The notes: generated from the sequence alone by a model not told the origin. DNA of 46,034 bases from Alphaproteobacteria bacterium (GCA_020851015.1 JADZDN010000184.1:1-46034); one strand, 5' to 3'. Counted from the first letter of the stretch, positions 21,940 to 29,947 are shown. Program-made: numbers and translations.

Positions 21940-23047
21940 TTGACTGAGTTTTTTGAGATCGGCGGCCGCGCGCCGCGCAACGATAGGGATCGTGCGGACA
22001 GGATTGCGGCTTATCTGGAAGCCAACCCCAGCGATCTGGGTGCCATGCCGCCATCCAGCCCGGCCCGCCCCGGCTTTATCCCGCGCATCCTGTCGGTGGC
22101 CGGACGCGCCGCGGCGGACGAAGGCATCGTCGGCCCGCTGTACCAGCAATTCCTGCGCGGCCACGGCTACGACCCGGACGTGCTGTCACGCCGCGTGCCG
22201 GAGCGGTTCACCGCCTCGCCCTATCTCGCCGAGGAATACCGCCGGCAGACGGAGGATCGGGCGTGATGCCGCTGCCCGGCGGGCAGTTGGCGCGCCGCCC
22301 GATCGACGCGATGGAGCCGCGGAGCGCGAACGCTATGCGTCGGACTGGGAGACGATGGACGCCCCGCGCCAGGCCGCCATCCGCGCGATGTCCGACCCGG
22401 CCAAGGCGCGCTATGCCGACTGGCGCGAAGGCTTTGAGCGTCACACCGATGTCCCGCCGGCCCAGACCGCCGCCGAGCGCGCCGCCGACCTGCTGGGCTC
22501 GATCCTCGCCGCCGCCGCCACGCCCGAGGGCTTCATCGGGTTCGTGCCCGCCTCCGTCAACACGCTCGCCGGCATCAGAGACGCGCCTTCCCTGGCGCGC
22601 GAACTCGCGAATGCGGTTAACGCGGTCGTACAATCGTTCCGCAATCGCCTGGGTCGCAATCCGACGCCAAGTGAACTCCGCGCCGCGATGCCGAATTTCT
22701 CGCAGCGGACGGCGCAGCCCTATTTCGGCGACGAAGGCCCGTTGGCGGGAAAGTCGATCTTTGAGACGGCGGAACGGTTGCGTACTGGTGAGATTGGCCC
22801 ATCGCAGCTGCCGCTAAAAGTGATCACGCGTGACGGTCGCGAGATTTCGATGAATAATCGTTCTCTTGTCGCACTCCGCCAGGCGGGCATTGATCCCTCG
22901 CGATTCACGCTGGAAGACTTAACCGGTATCCTGCAGTCGGAGAAGGATCTGACTGGCCGGCTCTTGCGAAATCGCCTAGGGCCGACGGGGACGGATACAA
23001 TTAAGATCCAAGGCGCCGGTCCGGATGCGAGCGTTTGGAAGCCATGA
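21940..23047 (+). pseudogene. Core-tip protein 1 of the toxin-like array (two single-base deletions)
   Basis: The longest copy of the repeated core, about 370 residues when repaired. It starts at TTG 21940 with GGAG 6-7 nt upstream (FFEIGGRAPRNDRDRADRIA). The shared core follows from about residue 55 (AAADEGIVGPLYQQFLRGHG, then PERFTASPYLAEEYRRQTED). One base is missing near 22259 and another near 22319 compared with the intact copy at 24616, so frames go 1, 0, 2. The core resumes with ERYASDWETMDAPRQAA and ends near 22660. The unique tip (KSIFETAERLRTGEIGPSQL, then MNNRSLVALRQAGIDPSRF and GTDTIKIQG) resembles ParB-like-fold C-terminal toxin domains. Its stop overlaps the partner gene (ATGA). 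Confidence 0.68.
22105..22660 (+). repeat. Core repeat, copy 1
   Basis: Longest copy of the repeated core coding sequence. It matches 24629-24951 over its first part and 23526-23915 over its later part, including the block GERAADLLGS/AERAADLLGS and the ending RNRLGRN. It carries two single-base deletions relative to the others. Confidence 0.82.
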
Positions 23048-23493
23048 GCGAATCCGCAAACATCGTCCTTTGGCAATTGCCAACTCCTTCGACGTCATTT
23101 TGGCGAGGACCTTGGATCGAGGCAAATCGTTCGGCCGTTCGCCTCTATCTTCCATACGAAACCGATGGGGGTTGGTATGATTGGGGGATGCTGGCATTTC
23201 TCGGCGTTTTTCGGCTCAATTTTGCTCACGCATTTGCGTCGAGCGATCATCGCGAAGCATACGACCGATTGATTGAGGTGAAGGAGTCCGCATGGGCATG
23301 TCAAACGTTGGCGGAAGTCACGACACAGGTTCCATCGCTCAAGAGGCTTCATCACTATCGCTTCCACATGGATGACGTCGGTTGTTACGATATTGTCGCC
23401 GAGGAATGGTCTTTTTCGCCACATGTCGAGACGCCGCCGGCCAATAGCCTCGTATTCGGACCGATGCTTGAGCCGCCAAGACCTTCCACATAG
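23044..23493 (+). CDS. Immunity-like partner 1
   Basis: A 149-residue protein whose ATG overlaps the stop of core-tip protein 1 by 4 nt. It is acidic and aromatic-rich (PYETDGGWYDWGMLAFLGVF, HHYRFHMDDVGCYDIVAEEW) and has no signal peptide. Its GC content is clearly below that of the core, as is that of the tip before it. I know no family for it; position directly after a variable C-terminal tip is that of an immunity gene in polymorphic toxin systems. Being intact while its partner is frameshifted would fit an orphan immunity. Confidence 0.58.
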   Translation: MSESANIVLWQLPTPSTSFWRGPWIEANRSAVRLYLPYETDGGWYDWGMLAFLGVFRLNFAHAFASSDHREAYDRLIEVKESAWACQTLAEVTTQVPSLKRLHHYRFHMDDVGCYDIVAEEWSFSPHVETPPANSLVFGPMLEPPRPST

Positions 23494-23525
23494 TTTGGCG
23501 ATGTCTTTGCATTGGCCGCGCTGTT

Positions 23526-23915
23526 CTGCCCGGCACGCAATCAACGCGCCGCCCGATCGACGCGACGGAGCCAGCGGAGCGCCGGCGCTACGCCTCGGAC
23601 TGGGAAGCGATGGACAGCCGCCGCCAAGCCGCAATCCGCGCGATGTCCGCCTCCGCCAGGGCGCGCTATGCCGACTGGCGAGAAGGCTTTGAACGTCACA
23701 CCGATGTCTCGCCGGCCCAGACCGCCGGCGAGCGCGCCGCCGACCTGCTCGGTTCGATCCTGGCAGCATCGGCGACGCCCGAGGGCTTCATCGGCTACGT
23801 GCCCAAGTCCGTGAACGCACTCGCCGGCGTCACGAAGTCGCCCAAGCTCGCGCAGGAACTGGTCGATGTTGTTAACTTCACCGTCCAATCCGTGCGCAAT
23901 AGGTTGGGACGGAAT
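23526..23915 (+). repeat. Core repeat, copy 2 (5' truncated)
   Basis: Matches the second half of copy 1. Upstream of ATG 23610 the homology continues in frame (GTQSTRRPIDATEPAERRRY against GGQLARRPIDAMEPAERQRY in copy 3) back to about 23526 and then stops, so the copy lost its first part. Confidence 0.8.
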
Positions 23916-24236
23916 GCAAGGCCTGATGAGATAGAGGCAGCACTAAAGAACAGCCCCATCTATCGCGTGTGGGGAGATGATGCCCGACCATGGGGCCGTT
24001 CATGGACAACAGCCGATCCGAAATCGGTTCCAGACTATCGTGACTTGGCTGGCTTACCAGATCAGAACACAGGTCGGTTCCTGAGTTCGGGAACGCTACG
24101 CGATACTCGCGGAATTGGCCGAAGGAACGCAGAATCGTTGCACGGCAACCGTGGAGGCCTTGACGAAGTGCTCATTCCAGATGCCGAGTCCAAGATTGAT
24201 CTTCGAAGTGTCGAGGGCCTTAACCCAGAGTTTTGA
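23610..24236 (+). CDS. Core-tip protein 2 with a toxin-like C-terminus
   Basis: A 208-residue protein from ATG 23610 (GGGA about 5 nt upstream). Residues 1-100 are the shared core; the tip is unique: IYRVWGDDARPWGRSWTTAD, YRDLAGLPDQNTGRFLSSG and GNRGGLDEVLIPDAESKIDL. The order Arg (YRV), Ser-Trp-Thr-Thr and a Glu strand (LDEVLI) resembles C-terminal domains of Rhs-type toxins that I take to be ADP-ribosyltransferase-like, but this is my reading of motifs, not a proven match. The stop overlaps the start of the next gene (TGATG). The N-terminus is truncated, so no delivery domain is present. Confidence 0.6.
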   Translation: MDSRRQAAIRAMSASARARYADWREGFERHTDVSPAQTAGERAADLLGSILAASATPEGFIGYVPKSVNALAGVTKSPKLAQELVDVVNFTVQSVRNRLGRNARPDEIEAALKNSPIYRVWGDDARPWGRSWTTADPKSVPDYRDLAGLPDQNTGRFLSSGTLRDTRGIGRRNAESLHGNRGGLDEVLIPDAESKIDLRSVEGLNPEF

Positions 24237-24613
24237 TGCCGAGCGAAATCACCAAACCCGACTTTTACCTAGCGTCCAGCGAGGGGTATGATATGGATGC
24301 GCCGCGCGCATGCTGGCGTATTCGTCGGCTATCAACCAAAAGCCGCGACGACTTGCTGCTGGTCCGGATCGAACCGCCGCTGGTCGGCCAGAAATATGGT
24401 CTAGGCGGCGAAGATATCCATGAAGTGATCGTCGCGACGCGACATCAAGGCGCGTCCTTATTCCCGATTTCCGAGTGGCCTCTTTATGTGCACGTCGCAC
24501 GATTGAAAGTAGCGGTACCCGAAAACCGCGATCGATTGGAGCCAGATGAGTTCGATTCAATCGCATGGGCCGAACTATATCCCACGCGGGAGGACGCCCG
24601 TTTGAAGCGGTGA
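24236..24613 (+). CDS. Immunity-like partner 2
   Basis: A 125-residue protein starting at ATG 24236, which shares one base with the stop of core-tip protein 2. It contains CWRIRRLSTKSRDDLLLVRI, then a strand-rich region with IHEVIVATRHQGASLFPI and ends Lys-Arg. No signal peptide. Lower GC than the core. No family is recognised; position and coupling suggest immunity against tip 2. Confidence 0.55.
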   Translation: MPSEITKPDFYLASSEGYDMDAPRACWRIRRLSTKSRDDLLLVRIEPPLVGQKYGLGGEDIHEVIVATRHQGASLFPISEWPLYVHVARLKVAVPENRDRLEPDEFDSIAWAELYPTREDARLKR

Positions 24614-24615
24614 CA

Positions 24616-25020
24616 ATGATCGCCGCAGGGCGCGCCGCGGCGGACGAAGGCATCGTCGGCCCGCTTTACCAGCAATTCCTGCGCGGCCACGGCTATGACC
24701 CGGACGTGCTGTCACGCCGCGTGCCGGAGCGGTTCACCGCCTCGCCCTACCTGGCGGAGGACTACCGGCGGCAAACGGAGGATCGCGGCGTGATGCCGCT
24801 GCCCGGCGGGCAGTTGGCGCGACGGCCGATCGACGCGATGGAGCCGGCGGAGCGCCAACGCTACGCCTCGGACTGGGAGGCGATGGACGCCCCGCGCCAG
24901 GCCGCCATCCGCGCGATGTCCGACCCGGCCAAGGCGCGCTATGCCGACTGGGGAAAGAAGGAAGGTCCATTTACTGCTGGCACGCCTTGGGAGCAATTCG
25001 AGAAATGGCGTGACATATGA
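24616..25020 (+). CDS. Core-tip protein 3 (core intact at the front, tip nearly lost)
   Basis: A 134-residue protein from ATG 24616, 2 nt after the stop of partner 2. It gives the undamaged version of the front of the core: AAADEGIVGPLYQQFLRGHG, PERFTASPYLAEDYRRQTED, MPLPGGQLARRPIDAMEPAE and RQAAIRAMSDPAKARYADW. At about residue 112 the core breaks off and a 22-residue unique tail (KKEGPFTAGTPWEQFEKW) ends the protein. Such a short tail is probably the end of a larger lost tip. Its stop overlaps the next gene by 4 nt. Confidence 0.6.
   Translation: MIAAGRAAADEGIVGPLYQQFLRGHGYDPDVLSRRVPERFTASPYLAEDYRRQTEDRGVMPLPGGQLARRPIDAMEPAERQRYASDWEAMDAPRQAAIRAMSDPAKARYADWGKKEGPFTAGTPWEQFEKWRDI
24629..24951 (+). 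repeat. Core repeat, copy 3
   Basis: Matches copy 1 from 22105 to about 22425 with few differences and without its deletions. The match ends sharply after the codons for YADW. Confidence 0.82.
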
Positions 25021-25531
25021 ATTGCGAACTGGCCCAACGGTGGATGGTTCGAATGCGCACGACCCTGTCACACGCCTTCGCGAATCTTGTCCGCGGCGCG
25101 TCGATCGCGGCAATGCTCGTTCTGCCGCCGATCGGGAGCGCGGAAGCGAGGGCGCGTCTGACTCTCGATTCCGTCGATGGCCATGCGACGATCGCGTTGT
25201 CCTGCGACGCTTCGAAGAAACTTGAACTTGTCGCGGCCGGCCGCGTTCGTGGGCCGATCGTCAGGCCCGCCGATCCGGCGATCGCGCCGAAGCGGGCCAT
25301 GGTGCAATACACATTTGATGGCGAGACGCCGATCGTGGAACAATGGCTGCCGCGTCACGAAGGATCGACGCCAGCCGACGCTGCGCAGTTGCGGGCGTTC
25401 ACGCGGCGGCTTTTCCTTGGTCACGTTCTGCATCTCAGCCTCGATGGATTGGCGCGCCCTTCGAGTTCCAGCTCGACGGACATGCCACGCGCCTGATGGA
25501 CTTCGCGCGAACCTGCGCCGCGCTTCCATGA
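25017..25531 (+). pseudogene. Exported partner protein 3, frameshifted at 25445
   Basis: Coupled by an ATGA overlap to core-tip protein 3. From ATG 25053 a signal peptide is visible (ASIAAMLVLPPIGSAEARA). The mature part contains ATIALSCDASKKLELVAAGR and MVQYTFDGETPIVEQWLP. At about 25445 one base is missing: the frame ends in a serine run at 25496, while the -1 frame continues IGAPFEFQLDGHATRLMDF to a stop at 25531 that overlaps the next ATG. The family is not known to me; an exported partner would suit an immunity protein acting in the periplasm. Confidence 0.52.
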
Positions 25532-25749
25532 CGGCGACGGGCACGCGCCGCGTGCCGGAGCGGTTCACCGCCTCGCCCTACCTGGCGGAGGACTCCCGCC
25601 GGCAGACGGAGGATCGCGGCGTGATGCCGCTGCCCGGCGGGCAGTTGGCGCGCCGCCCGATCGACGCGATGGAGCCGGCGGAGCGCCAGCGCTACGCCTG
25701 GGACCGGCAATCGATGGACCGTCCTGATCAGCGCGCTTTGGTGTTATAG
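25528..25749 (+). CDS. Core stub 4
   Basis: A 73-residue remnant from ATG 25528 holding only a central piece of the core (PERFTASPYLAEDSRRQTED, MPLPGGQLARRPIDAMEPAE) and the short ending DRPDQRALVL. It has no tip and no partner. It closes the array; cydA starts 38 nt later. Translation is doubtful. Confidence 0.45.
   Translation: MTATGTRRVPERFTASPYLAEDSRRQTEDRGVMPLPGGQLARRPIDAMEPAERQRYAWDRQSMDRPDQRALVL
25545..25720 (+). repeat. Core repeat, copy 4 (fragment)
   Basis: Matches copies 1 and 3 over the PERFTASPYLAE to AERQRYA codons, then degrades and stops near 25720. Confidence 0.78.
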
Positions 25750-25787
25750 TTCTCCAGTTAAGCTAACGCCCCTGACCGGAGCGGCGC

Positions 25788-27179
25788 ATGCACGGCTTCG
25801 AGGCGGCCGAACTGGCCCGCATCCAGTTCGCCTTCACCGTGTCGTTCCACATCCTGTTCCCGGCCTTCACGATCGGGCTGGCGAGCTACCTTGCCGTGCT
25901 GGAGGGTCTCTACCTGTGGACCGGGCGCGCGGAGTTCCGTCGCCTGTTCCGCTTCTGGGCCGCGATCTTCGCCGTGACCTTCGGCATGGGCGTCGTGTCG
26001 GGCGTGGTGATGAGCTACCAGTTCGGCACCAACTGGAGCCGGTTCGCCGATGCGACCGGCGACATCCTGGGTCCGCTGCTCGGCTACGAGGTGCTGACCG
26101 CTTTCTTCCGCGAGGCCGGGGTCCTGGGCGTCATGCTGTTCGGCTGGGACCGCGTGGGACGCGGCCTGCATTTCTTCGCCACCTGCATGGTGGCGCTGGG
26201 CACGCTGATCTCGAGCTTCTGGATTCTCGCTGCCAATAGCTGGATGCACACGCCCGCGGGCTACGCGATGCGCGCCGGGCGGTTCGTGCCGGCGGACTGG
26301 TTCGCCGTCATCTTCAACCCGTCCTTCCCCTACCGCCTCGCGCACATGGTGCTGGCGGCCTACCTGACGACGGCCTTCGTCGTCGGCGCCACCGGCGCCT
26401 CGCACCTGCTGCGCGATCCCTACAACCAGCCGGCCCGCGTCATGTTCTCGATGGCGATGTGGATGGCGGCGCTGGTGGCGCCGATCCAACTCGTCGCCGG
26501 CGACCTGCACGGGCTCAACACGCTGGAGCACCAGCCGGCCAAGATCGCGGCGATGGAAGGGCATTGGAATACCGAGCGGGGCATGCCGCTCTACCTGTTC
26601 GGCTGGCCCGACATGGCGCGCGAGGAGACGCGATGGGTGCTCGCCATCCCGCATGCCGGCGCGCTGATCCTCACCCATGACTGGAACGGCGAAGTGAAGG
26701 GCCTGAAGGACTGGCCGGCCGACCAGCGCCCGCATTCGACCACGCTGTTCTGGTCGTTCCGGGTGATGGTGGGGCTGGGGACGTTGATGATCCTCGTCGG
26801 TCTCGTTTCGCTGTGGCTGCGGCGCCGCCGCGAGCTCTACCACGCGCGCTGGTTCCTGCGCGGCTGCGTGGCGATGGGCCCGGCGGGGTTCGTGGCGCTG
26901 ATCGCCGGTTGGGTCACGACCGAGATGGGACGCCAGCCCTGGCTGGTCTACGGGCAGATGCGCACGCTCGACGGCCTGTCGCCGGTGCTGCCCGGCAACG
27001 TGGCGCTGTCGCTGGCCCTGTTCGTCGCGGTCTACTGCGCGGTGTTCGGCGCGGGCGTCTTCTACCTGCTGCGGCTGATGGCGGCCGGGCCGGATCATGT
27101 AGCGCCCCCGGCAACGCCCCAAGGCGAGGCCGCCGGCATGCGCCCGCTGGCCGCCGCGCCCGCGGAGCCCGCGCCATGA
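25788..27179 (+). CDS. cydA: Cytochrome bd (cyanide-insensitive type) ubiquinol oxidase subunit I
   Basis: A 463-residue inner-membrane subunit that oxidises quinol and carries the hemes. Heme-ligand segments are visible: [13 protein letters not shown] near the N-terminus, [12 protein letters not shown] in the middle and [15 protein letters not shown] near the C-terminus. The proton-path glutamates lie in [13 protein letters not shown]. The loop between the sixth and seventh helices is short, as in the CIO/short-Q-loop type. CGGAG precedes ATG 25788. Its stop overlaps cydB by 4 nt. It supports respiration at low oxygen or with inhibitors present. Confidence 0.93.
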   Translation: MHGFEAAELARIQFAFTVSFHILFPAFTIGLASYLAVLEGLYLWTGRAEFRRLFRFWAAIFAVTFGMGVVSGVVMSYQFGTNWSRFADATGDILGPLLGYEVLTAFFREAGVLGVMLFGWDRVGRGLHFFATCMVALGTLISSFWILAANSWMHTPAGYAMRAGRFVPADWFAVIFNPSFPYRLAHMVLAAYLTTAFVVGATGASHLLRDPYNQPARVMFSMAMWMAALVAPIQLVAGDLHGLNTLEHQPAKIAAMEGHWNTERGMPLYLFGWPDMAREETRWVLAIPHAGALILTHDWNGEVKGLKDWPADQRPHSTTLFWSFRVMVGLGTLMILVGLVSLWLRRRRELYHARWFLRGCVAMGPAGFVALIAGWVTTEMGRQPWLVYGQMRTLDGLSPVLPGNVALSLALFVAVYCAVFGAGVFYLLRLMAAGPDHVAPPATPQGEAAGMRPLAAAPAEPAP

Positions 27180-28189
27180 GCAGCGTGCCCTTCGACCTCG
27201 CGACCGTCTGGGCCGTCATCATCGCGTTCGGCGTGCTGATGTATGTCGTCATGGACGGCTTCGACCTGGGCGTCGGCATGCTGTTCCCGCTGTTCAAGGA
27301 ACGCGCGGACCGCGATGCGATGATGAATTCCGTCGCCCCGGTTTGGGACGGCAACGAGACCTGGCTCGTGCTGGGCGGCGTGGGACTGTTCGCCGCCTTT
27401 CCGCTCGCCTACGCGGTGATCCTGCCCGCGCTCTACCTGCCGCTGACCGTGATGCTGATCGCGCTGGTTTTCCGCGGCGTGGCGTTCGAGTTCCGCTTCA
27501 AGTCCCGCCGCCGCCGATGGCTGTGGGACGCCGCCTTCGCCGGCGGATCGGCCGTCGCCGCCCTGGGCCAGGGCATTGCGCTGGGCGCCTTCATCCAGGG
27601 CATCAAGGTGGCCGGCCGCGGCTTCGCCGGCGGAGCGTTCGACTGGCTGACGCCGTTCAGCCTGATAACCGGCGTCGGACTGGCAGCGGGTTACGTCATG
27701 CTGGGCTGCGGCTGGCTGATCTTGAAGACCGAGGGGCCGCTGCAGCAGCGCTGCTTCGCCTTGATGACCCCGCTCGGCCTGGTCGTGCTCGGCTTCGTCG
27801 CGGCGGTCAGCCTGTGGACGCCTTTCCTGTCGCCCGCCATCGCGGATCGCTGGTTCGCCTGGCCGAACCTCGCCTACCTGACGCCGGTGCCGCTGCTGGT
27901 GGCGATCGTCGGCCTGGCGCTGTGGCGCGCGCTGCGCCGGCGGCGCCAAGCCCTGCCGTTCCTGCTGACGCTCTGCCTGTTCGTCCTGTCCTATCTCGGC
28001 CTCGGCATCAGCCTGTGGCCGCACGCGGTCCCGCCCGCGGTCACGATCTGGCAGGCCGCATCCTCGCCCGAGGCCCAGCGCTTCCTGCTCGTCGGCGTCC
28101 TGGTGCTGATCCCGGTGATCCTGGGCTACACCGGCTACGCCTACTGGGTCTTCCGCGGCAAGGTGACGGGCGCCGGCTATCATTCATGA
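27176..28189 (+). CDS. cydB: Cytochrome bd ubiquinol oxidase subunit II
   Basis: A 337-residue membrane subunit with about nine helices. Typical features are VMDGFDLGVGMLFPLF near residue 30, PVWDGNETWLVLGGVGLFAAF at about 54-74, FRGVAFEFRFK, and SLWPHAVPP towards the end. ATG 27176 overlaps the cydA stop, and its own stop overlaps the following small gene by 4 nt, so the three are one translationally coupled operon. No cydDC assembly genes are present in the window. Confidence 0.93.
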   Translation: MSSVPFDLATVWAVIIAFGVLMYVVMDGFDLGVGMLFPLFKERADRDAMMNSVAPVWDGNETWLVLGGVGLFAAFPLAYAVILPALYLPLTVMLIALVFRGVAFEFRFKSRRRRWLWDAAFAGGSAVAALGQGIALGAFIQGIKVAGRGFAGGAFDWLTPFSLITGVGLAAGYVMLGCGWLILKTEGPLQQRCFALMTPLGLVVLGFVAAVSLWTPFLSPAIADRWFAWPNLAYLTPVPLLVAIVGLALWRALRRRRQALPFLLTLCLFVLSYLGLGISLWPHAVPPAVTIWQAASSPEAQRFLLVGVLVLIPVILGYTGYAYWVFRGKVTGAGYHS

Positions 28190-28305
28190 CGGCGGGAATG
28201 CGGGACCGCCGGCGCCGCCTTGCCTGGTTCGCGGCGCTTTGGGCCGCCGGCGTGGCGGCGACAGGCATGCTTGCCTATCTCGCGCGCGCGCTTATCCGCT
28301 GGTAG
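28186..28305 (+). CDS. Small DUF2474/CydX-like subunit of the bd oxidase
   Basis: A 39-residue protein coupled to cydB by an ATGA overlap. A basic start (MRDRRRRLAWF) is followed by one membrane helix (AALWAAGVAATGMLAYLARAL) and a Trp end. DUF2474 proteins follow CIO-type cydAB genes and are thought to correspond to CydX-type small subunits that stabilise the oxidase. Confidence 0.8.
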   Translation: MTAGMRDRRRRLAWFAALWAAGVAATGMLAYLARALIRW

Positions 28306-28344
28306 GCTTGTGATAGGATTAAGTTTCATTACGAAAGGCCCGGG

Positions 28345-29646
28345 GTGCCTCGGATGCGCGTCGAACTGAACTACGGCAAGGGGATGCTGCCGGTCGAGCT
28401 GCCGGACGGGCTGGACGTGCAGGTGATCCGCAAGCCCGCCATGCCCGTGCTGCCCGATCCCAAGGCGGCCACCGCCGCGGCGCTCGCCAAGCCGATCGGC
28501 GCGCCGCCGCTGCGCGAACTGGCGCGGGGTCGCGAGAACTGCTGCATCCTGATCTGCGACATCACGCGGCCGGTGCCGAACGGCACGATCCTGCCCGTGC
28601 TGATCCGAGAGCTGATCGCCGCCGGCATGCACGCGGCCAACATCCAGGTCGTGGTGGCGACCGGCCTGCATCGCCCCAACGAGGGCGCCGAGCTGGCCGA
28701 GCTGATCGGCGATCCCTGGGTGCTGCGGACGGTCAGGGTCGAGAACCATTTCGCGCGCAACGACGCCGACCATGTCGACCTGGGCACGACGAAGCGCGGC
28801 ACGCGCGTGAAGCTGGACCGCCGGCTGGTCGCGGCCGATTTGCGCATCGCCACCGGCCTGGTCGAGCCGCATTTTATGGCCGGCTGGTCCGGCGGGCGCA
28901 AGGTGATCGTGCCGGGCGTCGCCCATGCCGAGACCATCACCCGCCTGCACAGCGCCGCCTTCATGGAGCACCCGAACGCGGCCAATTGCGTGCTGGAAGG
29001 CAATCCGCTGCACGAGGAGCAGATCGAGATCATGGGCATGCTGGGCAGCGCCTTCGCCGTCAACACGGTGATCGACGATCACCGGCGCATGTCCCATGTC
29101 AATTTCGGCGAGATCGTCGCCAGCCACGCCGACGCCGTCGCCCATGTCCGGCGCTACGCCGAGGTGCCAGTCCGCCGGCGCTTCGCGACCGTGGTGACCA
29201 GCGCGGCCGGCTATCCGCTCGACAAGACCTACTACCAGACGGTCAAGGGCATGGTGGCGCCTGTCGACATCCTGGCGCCGGGCGGCGACCTGATCGTGGC
29301 CTCCGCCTGCTCCGAGGGCATGGGCAGCCGCGAATATGTCGAGGCCCAGCGCCGCCTGCTGGCCCAGGGCAATGCCGGCTTCCTCGACGGCATCAAGGCC
29401 AAGACACGGGCCGAGATCGACGAATGGCAGACCGAGATGCAGCTGAAGGCCGCGCGGGCGGGCGCCATCCATCTCTACACCGAGGGGCTGAAGGGCGAGC
29501 TGCGCGGGCTGACCGGCGTCGCGATGATCGAGGACGTCCGCGCCGCCATCGCCGCCAGCGTCGCGCGCTCGGGCGACCGCCATGTCGCCGTCATCCCCGA
29601 AGGCCCCTACGTGGTGCCGCAATTCCGGCCGCAGGCGGCGGAGTGA
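28345..29646 (+). CDS. LarA-like nickel-pincer racemase/epimerase
   Basis: A 433-residue LarA-family protein. LarA interconverts D- and L-lactate with a covalently bound nickel-pincer nucleotide; homologues act on other 2-hydroxy acids. Counterparts of key residues are seen: DITRP (72-76), His109 in ATGLHRP, His176 and Lys186 (cofactor attachment) in EPHFMAGWSGGRKVIVPG, and a His about 16 residues on. Later motifs are GGDLIVASACSEGMGS and LYTEGLKG. GTG 28345 has AGG 6 nt upstream; ATG 28354 is the alternative. The cofactor genes larB, larC and larE are not in the window. Confidence 0.82.
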   Translation: MPRMRVELNYGKGMLPVELPDGLDVQVIRKPAMPVLPDPKAATAAALAKPIGAPPLRELARGRENCCILICDITRPVPNGTILPVLIRELIAAGMHAANIQVVVATGLHRPNEGAELAELIGDPWVLRTVRVENHFARNDADHVDLGTTKRGTRVKLDRRLVAADLRIATGLVEPHFMAGWSGGRKVIVPGVAHAETITRLHSAAFMEHPNAANCVLEGNPLHEEQIEIMGMLGSAFAVNTVIDDHRRMSHVNFGEIVASHADAVAHVRRYAEVPVRRRFATVVTSAAGYPLDKTYYQTVKGMVAPVDILAPGGDLIVASACSEGMGSREYVEAQRRLLAQGNAGFLDGIKAKTRAEIDEWQTEMQLKAARAGAIHLYTEGLKGELRGLTGVAMIEDVRAAIAASVARSGDRHVAVIPEGPYVVPQFRPQAAE

Positions 29647-29680
29647 CATTGACTGGGGCATATCGGTAGGAATCGCAAAT

Positions 29681-29947
29681 TTGACAGAACGGGCATCCTT
29701 TCGCTGGCTATCTCTCGATTTCACGAACCCGAACACCGCGAGTGAAACGACAGCGACAATTACAGCCTTGGCTGAGCAAGCAATCGCAATTGCAATTGAA
29801 CAGCACAAAACACGAGGTGCGCCAATTTATTTCCGGAACCGGGCCGGACAACTCATCAAAGAGTATTCAAATGGGCGACGGGTGGTTATTCGACTAGCTC
29901 CAGATAGTACAGAGGAAGAAACGAACGAACTGCCTGTGCGGCCTTGA
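29681..29947 (+). CDS. Small antitoxin-like partner of the zeta kinase
   Basis: An 88-residue acidic protein from a TTG start at 29681 with AGGA upstream. It has a helical middle (TATITALAEQAIAIAIEQH), a strand pair (APIYFRNRAGQLIKEYSNGR) and an acidic end. Low GC compared with the flanks. Its stop overlaps the TTG of the zeta-type gene by 4 nt; position and coupling make it the likely antitoxin. No known family is claimed. Confidence 0.55.
   Translation: MTERASFRWLSLDFTNPNTASETTATITALAEQAIAIAIEQHKTRGAPIYFRNRAGQLIKEYSNGRRVVIRLAPDSTEEETNELPVRP

Noticed and set aside
21940..25749. CRISPR or simple tandem repeat array
   Set aside because: Repeat units are 180-560 nt long, coding and unevenly truncated, with gene-length unique sequence between them.
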